A stretch of 64,000 nucleotides of DNA, taken from assembly GCA_040285745.1 (NCBI GenBank), contig JAUFOR010000003.1:62001-126000 (forward strand). Direction: 5' to 3'. A model generated the notes under the pieces. That model saw nothing but the letters and a program-made list of their open reading frames with translations, searched no databases and was not told the DNA's origin. This document shows, piece by piece, positions 36,378 through 45,991 of the stretch (position 1 is the stretch's first letter; the number at the start of each line of letters is the position of its first letter). The position numbers and the translations under genes are program-made. This stretch comes from Barthelona sp. PCE. Its lineage: Eukaryota; Metamonada: BaSk clade.

Positions 36378-37671
36378 CATGTATGCTCTCAAGCAATTCA
36401 ATAAAATGTTTTCCTTTTTGATTTCTTTTGGTTTTAAACACTCGTTGTTTTTCTTTATGAAACGCATATAAAACATTATTATATTTGAAGCAATACAGGA
36501 AGTTACCTGAAATACGCATCAAAAGAAAATTAAACAGTTTAGACAGTTGTGATGATGCAGCACTCGCTCTAATTTTATGCATTTTTGTTCCTTGAGTTGT
36601 CTCATTGTTGATGAACATACAGATCCACTGCGCTATTGTTTCATCATGATCACTACATTCAAAACCGCGTATATCTCGTGTAAATACATTATAATCTGCC
36701 TCAAAAATCTGTGCCAATATTTCAACTAGATGAGGTCCAACGCGCACGGTTACAGTGAAAAAAATACATTGCCAAACACGCTTAACATTAAAAGCAACGA
36801 AGTCAAAGCTCTTGATGTATATACAATGTTTTTGATCACAAAAACTCTTCAGCAATAATGGTGAAGTCAGACGCGGACTTCCATTATTGGTTACAATACA
36901 AGTATACAATGGTAGAGGTAGCATTTTCACACTCATTAACGACACCGTTCCTGATGTATCAATGACGGCAACGCATAGCGCATCCATGTATTCTCCACTG
37001 AAAAAAGATTGAGGAATAGGAAGAGATGCAATCATCCTCACTGTTGTACAATGCAACGGTGAGTCCCAGCTAAACCAACTAACAAAATCATTACATCTGA
37101 AGCAATGTTGATCGTTTTTAGTGCTGATACAATGGGATTTAAGTAGCATACCTGGAGGTTGTCTCAAAATTTTTTTTGAAGCTACAATATGCTCGATTGC
37201 AGTATCTATGCTTGATAATACAGTGATGTCACGTTTTTGCTCAATTATATCCGTTATTCGGTCAATGTGCATGCGAAAATATCGAAGGGGATGCACTAAA
37301 AAAAGAGAATCACAAAATTGTGCAAAACTCGGACTTAGCGGGACATGTTGAGCATCTTTTGTGAACACTGCGATACCCAGAGGAAAAGCAACTCGGTAAC
37401 CAGCGTAATTAGTGTACATGAATCGTTTTTTGCAAATATCAAGAAAACGATAGGGAGGTTGATAAAAGTGTGACCAAGACCATCGAGGTGTCACATAGTA
37501 AAAATCTCCGTCATCGTTCCTATGGAGATGTATGAGTCCACGAAAATATGTTTTAACTGGAACAGTTTCGATATCATATGTTTTATAATCTTGAATAGTA
37601 CAAATTGTGGAGTGTGTAACAGAAAATAGAACAGTTGTTGGGTTTGAATTAACTACTGTGCCACGTGGCAT
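36370..37671 (-). CDS. Unknown protein, start uncertain
   Basis: The open frame runs from about 37929 down to TAG at 36370. The only N-terminal ATG is at 37671 (MPRGTVVNSNP), giving 433 residues. The 86 codons upstream look protein-like (for instance a hydrophobic stretch STALILRDDINIIYIIEV), so a first exon may be missing. A possible one starts at 38104 and ends before GTAACA at 38063, but that donor does not fit the local GTATG signal. The protein is rich in Cys, Phe, Tyr and His and beta-prone, with no clear domain. The last 8 nt overlap the end of the giant surface protein gene. Confidence 0.65.
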   Translation of the reverse strand: MPRGTVVNSNPTTVLFSVTHSTICTIQDYKTYDIETVPVKTYFRGLIHLHRNDDGDFYYVTPRWSWSHFYQPPYRFLDICKKRFMYTNYAGYRVAFPLGIAVFTKDAQHVPLSPSFAQFCDSLFLVHPLRYFRMHIDRITDIIEQKRDITVLSSIDTAIEHIVASKKILRQPPGMLLKSHCISTKNDQHCFRCNDFVSWFSWDSPLHCTTVRMIASLPIPQSFFSGEYMDALCVAVIDTSGTVSLMSVKMLPLPLYTCIVTNNGSPRLTSPLLLKSFCDQKHCIYIKSFDFVAFNVKRVWQCIFFTVTVRVGPHLVEILAQIFEADYNVFTRDIRGFECSDHDETIAQWICMFINNETTQGTKMHKIRASAASSQLSKLFNFLLMRISGNFLYCFKYNNVLYAFHKEKQRVFKTKRNQKGKHFIELLESIHVN

Positions 37672-38115
37672 GTTACTGAAGTGGAAATTAGCAGCAAAAC
37701 TGATATTTAGCAAATTCTTTGATCCAAAAACTTTTGAAAGTCGTTTTAATGGTACCTCAATAATGTATATTATGTTTATATCGTCCCTCAGTATGAGTGC
37801 AGTGCTTTTGATAGGAGTTATATTGATAAAACGTTCTAATCTCAAATTTGCCCTTCGAGGAAATGATATTTCGGTCTTTACCTGTTCTTTGAAGCTGCGG
37901 TACCCACTTTGCCGAGGAATTTTAGAAGTTTAACACGTTGGAAGGAGGAGATAAAAAGCGAAACAATAGGAGATAGATAGGCTTTATCCCTCAAACTTAT
38001 TGATGGTGACAGTAAAACTGCCGGTGGGAGCGAAGTAAACTTTACACATGTGAGTAGTGTTACTGAAATTCAATATTGTTCCGCAACGAGCTTTTTCCAC
38101 CCATTGCAAATTTTC

Positions 38116-39744
38116 ATGGACATCAACAAGTTTCATGGATTCTATCAGAGTCATTTCCGAAGCATAGAAGGAAATCTAAAAGATTTAATCAAGGGTAAAG
38201 ACGATAATGGGGCTAACTTTGCTGTTGTTGTTGATATCACGTCATTCTTATCATTGGCGAGCTGTAGGGATCTCAGCATGTCACATGCATCACGTAAAAT
38301 TGCAGAAGTCATTGACTGGGCACTACATCTTGAGGCTACTGAAGTGGTTATTGTTTGTGAGAGTATACCCACTGCTAGACTCTTTTCGTCGTACAGAGCC
38401 CACTGGGTCAGCTCTAACAGACTCAAGGGACTTTGTGACTTTATTTTTGATAAATTGAAGGAAGTCAACCCACCGAACGTATATTTTTCATCTGTTTTTG
38501 AGAACGGCGAGGCGCTTCCCAAGTGCTGTAATTATGTTTTGAAAAATCAAAATCGTTTTGACGGTTTCCTGGTTGTAAGTTGCTGTAATGAAATGTTTCC
38601 TATGCTTTTCAACGTGCAATCACAGGTTTCAGCCACAGTAGTGGGGTCATGGGTGCCATTCAGTGCGCTTTTGCCTAATGCTCTTCGTCACATGAATTTC
38701 GTCAGAATCAGCGAATGTATAAACACTTTGTCACGTAGTGTTGGTTGCAATCCACGAAGAACATCGCTTGTGTTCACGTTCGTCTGCGCACTTTGTCATG
38801 CCAAACTGAGCGTCTCTATGTCTTCGTTCGAACATGTTTGGAATCTTTTTTGGAAACCGGGAATTGTGGGTGAACTAAATCCCAGCGGTTGCTATGAACT
38901 AAATGGCATCGACAACCACTTTGTCGCACGCGCTATCTTCCCCCTTGTTGAACCAAGAGAGGAAGCCGAGATGGATGAAAAGTATGATCAAGAGTCAGAA
39001 GAAAAGTTCTACGACGTTTATTATCAGTGTTTATGGAGCGTCCTTGAGAAGTACGTGAGCTCTCCGTTCAGGATTTATGCTGTTGGTAATTTAGATATTG
39101 AGAGAGTGCAGGTTTTCAAACTTGTTAAGTACTTACGTGAAAAACCACGATGCTGCTTCTTTACACGCCGTGCGTTCCCAACATTGGCAAGCATCCCTGT
39201 TTCAGGAGCATTTGCAGACTTTGAAGAGCTAAAAACGTATGAACCCTCGTTTGAATTGATTCAGAAGAAGAGAATGTATCTCAGCATGCCCCCCATACCC
39301 CCCATAGGCCTTTATTCACCCGAACTTGATAATTTTGGACTTTTATTAACCAAAATTAAGGCGTTAAATGATAAGAATGAGAATCTTAAAGAAGAATTGA
39401 GTTTTAGAGCAGGTTTAGAGTTCCATCCGATTGAAAACCGTCCATTATCTAAGAAGTATATGCGTAATTTCTTAAAAAGCGAGTTATTCCGAGAGCATAA
39501 GGAAAGTTTAGTTGAAACTTTCGGTGAATACAGAGAAGGGTCACTTGTTCCTGCTGAAATAATGGCAGAGGTCAATGACAAACAGAGAAAAACTGTCAAT
39601 AATAATCCAAATCGTAAAAAGAAAAAGAAGAAAAAAAAGGGAAAGAGAAATGCTAGACAGTTTGAGGGACGGGAATATGACGATAGGCATCACAGTAAGT
39701 CTCAAAGAAGTGATTCAAATCATGATAATTACAAAGAAGAATAA
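38116..39744 (+). CDS. Divergent XRN-like protein (candidate inactive 5'-3' exonuclease)
   Basis: A 542-residue protein. The start MDINKFHGFYQSHF and the spaced blocks VVVDITSFL, EVVIVCESIPTARLFSSYRAHW, FDGFLVVSCCNEMF and the C-terminal YYQCLWSVLEKYV resemble, in order, the conserved blocks of XRN1/XRN2 (MGVPKFFRW, LDMNGIIH, IAIDGVAPRAKMNQQRSRRF, GLDADLIML, GLQWVLEYYY). Most catalytic aspartates are not conserved, so it would be a non-catalytic relative. The tail is Lys-rich (KKKKKKKKGKR) and then polar, as in RNA-binding proteins. The ATG at 38116 is the first in frame. The TAA stop lies in AATAAA. The family call is tentative. Confidence 0.4.
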   Translation: MDINKFHGFYQSHFRSIEGNLKDLIKGKDDNGANFAVVVDITSFLSLASCRDLSMSHASRKIAEVIDWALHLEATEVVIVCESIPTARLFSSYRAHWVSSNRLKGLCDFIFDKLKEVNPPNVYFSSVFENGEALPKCCNYVLKNQNRFDGFLVVSCCNEMFPMLFNVQSQVSATVVGSWVPFSALLPNALRHMNFVRISECINTLSRSVGCNPRRTSLVFTFVCALCHAKLSVSMSSFEHVWNLFWKPGIVGELNPSGCYELNGIDNHFVARAIFPLVEPREEAEMDEKYDQESEEKFYDVYYQCLWSVLEKYVSSPFRIYAVGNLDIERVQVFKLVKYLREKPRCCFFTRRAFPTLASIPVSGAFADFEELKTYEPSFELIQKKRMYLSMPPIPPIGLYSPELDNFGLLLTKIKALNDKNENLKEELSFRAGLEFHPIENRPLSKKYMRNFLKSELFREHKESLVETFGEYREGSLVPAEIMAEVNDKQRKTVNNNPNRKKKKKKKKGKRNARQFEGREYDDRHHSKSQRSDSNHDNYKEE

Positions 39745-40270
39745 ATTTACCTGCATTGTATGTACTAATATTTACGTTAAAATTCACAAAGAATTTAGAC
39801 GCAATTGACTATATGCCGTACTTCACATACCGACTATAAACAAAAAACATTCACAACGCTACATACAGATATATCTTTTCATTCAGTGTGAATGTAAAGA
39901 GTACTAAAGTGAAATCCGTGTTTGCAGTGTGAGAACATCGTGTTTGATGATTTGTATTTGCAAAAAATTTTCAGATAAACATAGAAGTGTTGTTCTACGT
40001 ATGTGTTCGGGACTACTTATTTCTTTGTGGTTATGGTGTTTACACAGTAGAATAAGCTTACGCATAGACTTAATTATGTATAATTATGAATGTGAATAAA
40101 TTTTATGTGATTTTGTACGTTTTAAAAGAATACACTTATTTTATTGTCATGACGGTGATTGATGCAAATGTTTGAATCTTCTAAAACGAGTCAAAAAGCT
40201 TTAGTTTCTTCACCACATTTCAAAAATATATTTTTGTTTCTCACCTTTTTATCGTTGATAAATACTTGAA
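39745..40270. other. Intergenic region upstream of the hydrogenase gene
   Basis: A 526-bp AT-rich spacer with no gene-like frame. It should contain the promoter of the hydrogenase, whose codon bias suggests strong expression. No repeat or operator-like palindrome was recognised. Confidence 0.5.
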
Positions 40271-43200
40271 ATGTCAACTACTTCTTCTCGCTACAATCAT
40301 GCGAAATTTCAGGAGATCCGTAAGCCTCCTGTCGTGAAGATTAACAATGATTCAGGGGAAAAAGTCAGCATTAAGATCAATAACGTTGATTATGAGGTTC
40401 CAAAGGAAGCCACCATCATGGAAGCCGCTGCCATTAACGATATTAACATTTCACGTTTATGTTATATGCCCAGATTACCTCCAAGCGGACACTGTCGAGC
40501 CTGTGTTGTTGAGGTTGAAGGCATTGATGATTTGCCCTGTTCATGTGCAACTCAAGTTTATGAGGGCATGAATATTCAAACAAACACTCCCAAGGTTCGC
40601 AGAGCTGCCGCTGCTGCTCTTCACAAGATCCAGTCTTCCCAGCGTCACGCTGCTGAATCCGTTAACACTGCAAACTCTGAGTTTGAGCGTGTTTTACTCA
40701 ACCAGGATCTTTCATGTGTTGACCACAACGACGCTATTCAGATTGACTCCGCCAAGTGTATCAACTGTTCTCGTTGTGTCCGTTCATGTTCTGCTATCCA
40801 GAATTTGGGCATCCTTAAGATGACTGAGATTCAAGATAATATTGGCCCCCGTTCCGTTGTTACCGTTAACAACCCTGATCTGTACCTTTCTGAGAGTTCT
40901 TGTATCGCATGTGGTCAATGTACTACCGTATGCCCCACTGCTGCCATTACTGAAGTCGATGACATTGAGCGCTTTTACGCTGCCCGTGCCGCTGGTAAGG
41001 TTTGTGTCGTCCAGACCGCTCCTTCCGTTCGTGTCTGTGTTGGTGAGGAAGCTGGTATGGAAGCTGGTCTCGTTACTACTGGCCAGATGGTTTCCGCCCT
41101 TCGTCAGCTTGGTTTCACATACTGTTTCGATACTAACTATTCAGCTGATCTTACCATCATGGAAGAGGGTACCGAACTTATTCAGCGTGTCACCGAGAAC
41201 ATTCTCGAGCCTACACCTGATGCCCGTCCTCTCCCTATGTTTACCTCATGCTGTCCTGCTTGGGTTAACTACGTTGAGAAGTATCGCCCTGATCTCATCC
41301 CCAACCTTTCTTCTTGTAAGTCACCCATGTCTATGCTTTCAGCTATCCTTAAGACTCATTTTGCTGAGAAGCTTGGCAAGAAGCCTGAAGACATCTACGT
41401 CGTTGCTATTATGCCTTGTACTGCCAAAAAGCAAGAGTGCATTCGTGAGCAACTTGGTCGTGATGGTTATCTTGACACCGATCTTGTTCTTACCACTCGT
41501 GAAATGGGTAAGATGATTCGTGACAACAACATTGATTTTAAGAACCTCCCCGAGGAGAACTTCGACGAGGCTTTCGCCGAATCTTCTGGTGCCGGTGCCA
41601 TTTTCGGTGCTTCTGGTGGTGTTATGGAGGCTGCTCTTCGTACCGCTTACGAGGTACTCACCCAAGACAAGCTCGAGAAGGTTGAGTTTGATGCCGTCCG
41701 TGGTTTCCATGGTGTGCGTGAAGTTACTATCCCTGTTCCCATCAAGCACAATGGTCAAACCATTAATGCTGAGGTCTGCGTTGCCATCTGTGGTGGTATC
41801 AAGGCTGCTCAGGAACTTGTGAAGGGTAACATCTCCAAGTATCATTTCATCGAGGTTATGGCCTGTCCTTCCGGTTGTATCTCCGGTGGTGGACAGTCAC
41901 TCGCTCAGGATGCTGATGTTTACGAGAAGCGTCGCAGTGCTATCTATCGCATTGATGATGATCTCAGTGCTGTTCGTCGTTCTCACGAGAATGTCACACT
42001 CATGAAGCTTTACAAAGACTGGTTGGGTGAGCCCAACGGTCACAAGGCTCACCATCTTCTTCACACACACTATCACGATCACACTGCTGAATGCAAGGAT
42101 CGTGTCAAGATTGAGATTGACGACTCAGATGTCTCTGATGGTTTCCTCCTTGTTTATGCCACACAGACTGGTAACACACGTGATCTTGCCACTGCTATGG
42201 CTCGTAAGCTTGCCTGCGGTGCTAAGGTTGATCTTAAGGCTGCTGATGATATCCACGCCATGGAAATGAAAAAATACCGTAACATTGTCCTTGGTACATG
42301 TACATTTGGTATGGGTGAGATCCCTGCTATGGGTAAGGCTTTCTTCTCACAACTCAAGGATCTCCCTGAAGGATTCCTTGAAGGCCACAACGTTGCCATC
42401 TTTGGTATTGGTTCTACTGCTTATGGTGGTCAGTTCAACAAGGCTGGTAAGGACTTTGAAGATGCTTTCGTCAAGACTGGCTGTACTTTCGTCGTAGATC
42501 GCTGTATCGCCGATGAAAAGATCGGTTACGATACATTTATCAATCCTTGGACTGATCAACTCATGGAGAAGTTCGGTATTGAAGAGGCTGTGCCCGTCGC
42601 TCCTCCGGAGCCTCGTTATCGCATCACTGTTGGTCTCGAGCAAGGTGTTCACGGACCTCCTGCTGGTTACACTTACGTCAAGATGACCAAGAACGAGCGT
42701 ATCACCCCCGATGATTATGATGTCGATGTCCGTCTCGTTTCATTCTCTCTCAAGGATGGTGAAGATTACAACACTGGTCTCAACTACCAGTCATCCTACC
42801 ATCTCGCTATCCACCCTGCCAACCCCCGTGATTGGGTTAAGGATTTCATGACAAAGTGCTACCCCACTCTTGATCCTGAAATGATTATTGTCGTCACCCC
42901 TGTTGGTTCCAACCCCGTTATTCCTGGTTTGGATAAGGGTATCTCCATCACAGAGCTCTTCACTAGATATCTCGATATCTATGATCTCGCTAAGCGTGAT
43001 TTCTTCAAGGCTTTGGCTCCTTTCGCCAAGTCTGCTTCTACTCGTCGTCGTCTCCTTCATCTTGGTTCCAAGGAAGGTGCCGAAGAGCTTGCTGAATTGA
43101 AGAAGAATTCTGGTTACACATATGCTGATGCTATTACCGAATTTGCTGATGCGCGTCCCCCTCTCGCATGGTTGGTTGATGTTATTCCTCAAATTAAGCC

Positions 43201-43885
43201 CCGTCTTTACTCTATTGCTTCCTCCAACAAGTACACTTGTGAAGGCGAGACCAAGCTCGATCTTGAGCTTGTTTTCGGTGTCGTTACATACGAAACCAAG
43301 TCCGGTAAGACTTGCTTCGGTCGTACTGGTGCTTACATTGCTGATGTCGACCCCACTAAGGAAGATGTTTGGGTACCAGTCACTATCCACGAATCTCCTT
43401 ATACTCCTCCGGAGCTTGAGCGTCCTGTTATCTGTCTTTCAGTCGGTACAGGTATTGCTCCTAACCGTTCCGTTATTCAGGATCGTTCCGCCGAGGTTGC
43501 CAAGCACGGTATTGACAATGTCGCTAAGGTATTACTCTATCATGGTTGCAGATATTCCAAGAAGGATCACGTCTGTGCTGACTTCCTCAAGAAGTGTGAG
43601 GATGAGGGTTTCCTGATTGCTCACTACGCCTTCTCCCGTGATGATCCCAGCCGTCGTGTCTATCTCCCTGACGTTATCAAGGAGAACGCCGATGATTGTT
43701 TCAAGTTCCTCTATCAAGAGAAGGCAAAGGTTGTCTACTGTGGTGGTACCCGTATGGTTCCTGGCATTGTTAATGCTTTCAAGGAAGTTATTATGGATAA
43801 GGGCGGTCTCAGTGAGGCTGAAGCACAAAAGTGGCTCGATGATTATTCTGCTGAAGAAGAGAACTGGGTCTTTGAATCTTTCTAA
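40271..43885 (+). CDS. [FeFe]-hydrogenase fused to a flavodoxin/NAD(P)H-reductase (CPR/CysJ-type) module
   Basis: A 1204-residue fusion. Domains: a 2Fe-2S ferredoxin (about 30-110; C64, C75, C78, C90), two 4Fe-4S clusters (C163/166/169/173 and C211/214/217/221), the H-cluster domain with all three signatures (TSCCPAW at 325, MPCTAKKQE at 382, EVMACPSGC at 528 with GGGQ), a His-rich hinge (about 590-605), a flavodoxin domain (VYATQTGNTRD at 628), and FAD/NAD(P)H-binding domains (RLYSIASS, SVGTGIAP) to the end. The His-ligated cluster that normally sits between ferredoxin and 4Fe-4S domains has lost its Cys set. The enzyme should couple NAD(P)H oxidation to H2 formation or the reverse. No clear organelle-targeting peptide is present (30-residue Ser/Thr/Lys leader). 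Codons are strongly biased (GGT, AAG, CTC, TTC), unlike most neighbours. Confidence 0.96.
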   Translation: MSTTSSRYNHAKFQEIRKPPVVKINNDSGEKVSIKINNVDYEVPKEATIMEAAAINDINISRLCYMPRLPPSGHCRACVVEVEGIDDLPCSCATQVYEGMNIQTNTPKVRRAAAAALHKIQSSQRHAAESVNTANSEFERVLLNQDLSCVDHNDAIQIDSAKCINCSRCVRSCSAIQNLGILKMTEIQDNIGPRSVVTVNNPDLYLSESSCIACGQCTTVCPTAAITEVDDIERFYAARAAGKVCVVQTAPSVRVCVGEEAGMEAGLVTTGQMVSALRQLGFTYCFDTNYSADLTIMEEGTELIQRVTENILEPTPDARPLPMFTSCCPAWVNYVEKYRPDLIPNLSSCKSPMSMLSAILKTHFAEKLGKKPEDIYVVAIMPCTAKKQECIREQLGRDGYLDTDLVLTTREMGKMIRDNNIDFKNLPEENFDEAFAESSGAGAIFGASGGVMEAALRTAYEVLTQDKLEKVEFDAVRGFHGVREVTIPVPIKHNGQTINAEVCVAICGGIKAAQELVKGNISKYHFIEVMACPSGCISGGGQSLAQDADVYEKRRSAIYRIDDDLSAVRRSHENVTLMKLYKDWLGEPNGHKAHHLLHTHYHDHTAECKDRVKIEIDDSDVSDGFLLVYATQTGNTRDLATAMARKLACGAKVDLKAADDIHAMEMKKYRNIVLGTCTFGMGEIPAMGKAFFSQLKDLPEGFLEGHNVAIFGIGSTAYGGQFNKAGKDFEDAFVKTGCTFVVDRCIADEKIGYDTFINPWTDQLMEKFGIEEAVPVAPPEPRYRITVGLEQGVHGPPAGYTYVKMTKNERITPDDYDVDVRLVSFSLKDGEDYNTGLNYQSSYHLAIHPANPRDWVKDFMTKCYPTLDPEMIIVVTPVGSNPVIPGLDKGISITELFTRYLDIYDLAKRDFFKALAPFAKSASTRRRLLHLGSKEGAEELAELKKNSGYTYADAITEFADARPPLAWLVDVIPQIKPRLYSIASSNKYTCEGETKLDLELVFGVVTYETKSGKTCFGRTGAYIADVDPTKEDVWVPVTIHESPYTPPELERPVICLSVGTGIAPNRSVIQDRSAEVAKHGIDNVAKVLLYHGCRYSKKDHVCADFLKKCEDEGFLIAHYAFSRDDPSRRVYLPDVIKENADDCFKFLYQEKAKVVYCGGTRMVPGIVNAFKEVIMDKGGLSEAEAQKWLDDYSAEEENWVFESF

Positions 43886-43957
43886 GCATTATACTTTTTT
43901 CAATTCCCCATTCATTTTTTTCCTGTAGCACCCAAATAAATTAATATTATATTTTTA

Positions 43958-45523
43958 CTATGCAAATTCATCCAATTTCTTCATTAATTCAGCTATTCCT
44001 TGTTTAATTGCATCCATATCAAAAAGCATAGGATAAAATGGATTTATCTCATCTTCAAGTACCAAAATTCTACTATCCTTAGATATATCTCTTAAATATC
44101 GTTGTAAACATCTAAACAAACTCTGATCATTCTCTTTTGGGTAGTACCTTCGTGAATATGCTACTGTGAACTGTGTATTATCCAGTAATTTCCCTAAAAT
44201 TTCAGAACTTTGAGATATAACAGCTTCAAATCTTGTAAAGTCATAAAAACGACGAGAATAACCGATAGCCGAAGAGGAAAGCACACTTAATTCATAACAC
44301 AGGGATTCGAACTGGGTACAATCAAGATGAGGATAATTCTTTTGCTCATGACGAGCAAAAGGACTCAGAATATAATTCCAGAATATCTGCAAAAAAGTTT
44401 CTTTTTGCGGTAGATTGTGCCTCTCAAAGACATACTTTGCGTTTAAACACCAAGGAACATTCTTTTTTAACTCCTTCCAGCGGTATTCAAAAGGACTCCT
44501 AGCATTAACAAACATTAATGCAGCAGGTGATTTCTCAGGATAGTGGTCTAAAAGCTTGTGTATGAACATATCTGCCTCTCTATTTGCAACCAACACATAA
44601 AGATCATCACCAAAAGCCATATCTATTGCTTTTGCCAAATATTCCATACTCTCCTTTAAGAAATCAGCCTCAACCTGAGTGACAAACGACTCGTGTCCGT
44701 AACCTGGTCGGTCAAATATGCAAACACGCCATCTGCTGTCATTAACCATACTCTGCATCAGAGGATAGAAAAGCATGGAGTCAGTGTATAACCCTGGGTC
44801 AATGAGCACGTTTTGAGTCGTGTAGTCGATAGGGTTGGTTGGTCGTGGTGTGCAGACTAAAAACGACGTTTTAATCAATCCATAGGTTTCGTGCATGTTA
44901 AAATCTGACTTTCTATTTAAATATGATGTTTGTATCTGTTGAAAACCGCCTATAAGGAGAGCCAAAAGCACAAATATACTCAATATTAAATGAAATACAA
45001 TTAGAGTTCTGCTTTTTCGATCAATCTTTAAAGCATCTTTTTTCTCAACCAGATTGGTCAGAGTGGCCTTCATTTTTGTGTATAGATACCAATATGGTAT
45101 AATGCTAATAATATGGAAAACAAGCGTAATAAAATAAAAAAAATTTGCTAGTATTCCTATATCCCATGAAGTAACACTGACAATTTCTGACAGCAACCAT
45201 ACAATGTTCATGAATGTGATGAAAAAATTTATAAGCAAGAAAGTACGCTGGAGAACTGTTGAATTTCTTGTATAGAACAATTGCATGTTGAAGATGATTA
45301 GGGAAATGAATCCAATGACACCTAGCATGCAGAAAAAGGTTGCTACAATGAGCCAAGATATTAATGTGAGGAAACCCGAAAAAACCAGAAGCCCCAGTGC
45401 CGTTGCGCTCATAACGTAGATGGCTTCGTCTGGAGTAACCAGGTGTGTGTATTTAATATTCATAACTGAAAAAACTATGACATTGGACAGGGCAGAAATT
45501 TGTATTCGACTTTTTATTTTCAT
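43958..45523 (-). CDS. Polytopic membrane protein with an alpha/beta-hydrolase-like domain
   Basis: A 521-residue protein. The N-terminal 220 residues contain about six hydrophobic helices; residues 240-521 look like an alpha/beta-hydrolase fold (VLIDPGLYTDSM oxyanion-type turn, VCIFDRPGYGHES, VLVANREAD at the nucleophile elbow, a late LVLEDEINPF acid region). The nucleophile position, normally G-H-S-x-G, reads A-N-R-E-A, so serine is missing and catalysis is unlikely. The closest concept is a membrane-anchored lipase-like or pseudo-hydrolase protein. It is head-to-head with the next gene, with 30 bp between the start codons. Confidence 0.65.
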   Translation of the reverse strand: MKIKSRIQISALSNVIVFSVMNIKYTHLVTPDEAIYVMSATALGLLVFSGFLTLISWLIVATFFCMLGVIGFISLIIFNMQLFYTRNSTVLQRTFLLINFFITFMNIVWLLSEIVSVTSWDIGILANFFYFITLVFHIISIIPYWYLYTKMKATLTNLVEKKDALKIDRKSRTLIVFHLILSIFVLLALLIGGFQQIQTSYLNRKSDFNMHETYGLIKTSFLVCTPRPTNPIDYTTQNVLIDPGLYTDSMLFYPLMQSMVNDSRWRVCIFDRPGYGHESFVTQVEADFLKESMEYLAKAIDMAFGDDLYVLVANREADMFIHKLLDHYPEKSPAALMFVNARSPFEYRWKELKKNVPWCLNAKYVFERHNLPQKETFLQIFWNYILSPFARHEQKNYPHLDCTQFESLCYELSVLSSSAIGYSRRFYDFTRFEAVISQSSEILGKLLDNTQFTVAYSRRYYPKENDQSLFRCLQRYLRDISKDSRILVLEDEINPFYPMLFDMDAIKQGIAELMKKLDEFA

Positions 45524-45553
45524 TCCTCTTCTTTTGGGCTTGATATTGGGTTA

Positions 45554-45973
45554 ATGTTAAAGAAGCTTGTATCTTTTTTGTTCAAAGAGGCTGATATTAC
45601 GCAAGATGATATTTCTACCATACTTTCAGACACATTCTCTTCGAATTACACCAGAACCAACAACACGCATGAGACAGTTAACGTGTTACAATACAGGAAA
45701 CTAACATCAAAGGAAAGTTATGAATTGCAACAACTCAATTTACATGTTCCTCTTGTTCAATTACGTCAACGCCGGCGGAAAACCCTCATGAATCTTGCGT
45801 TCGATGACTACATTAAACCTTCTTCAAAAGGAACTCTTACACGACAAGAAAAATCATTATTGCGTCGAGTTTTCAATGGTTTTCACAGTACCTGTGATGT
45901 TGTGGAACAATTGATGATGACTCGTAAGAACCATATTAAAGAACTTCCAAATATTCCATACCCAACAAGATAA
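45554..45973 (+). CDS. Small basic protein of unknown function
   Basis: A 139-residue protein beginning MLKKLVSFLFKEADITQDD. It is helical, with a basic middle (QRRRKTLMN) and a conserved-looking C-terminal part (TLTRQEKSLLRRVFNGFHS). No known domain and no signal peptide. It starts 30 bp from the ATG of the oppositely oriented membrane protein gene and ends 18 bp from the stop of the RPB8 gene, so it has almost no flanking DNA of its own. Confidence 0.65.
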   Translation: MLKKLVSFLFKEADITQDDISTILSDTFSSNYTRTNNTHETVNVLQYRKLTSKESYELQQLNLHVPLVQLRQRRRKTLMNLAFDDYIKPSSKGTLTRQEKSLLRRVFNGFHSTCDVVEQLMMTRKNHIKELPNIPYPTR

Positions 45974-45991
45974 CTTTTATTCATCATGTTA

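Noticed and set aside
40842-41845. Long alternative-frame and antisense open frames inside the hydrogenase gene
   Set aside because: They come from the strong codon bias of the hydrogenase. Their products are Leu/Ser-rich and have no domain.
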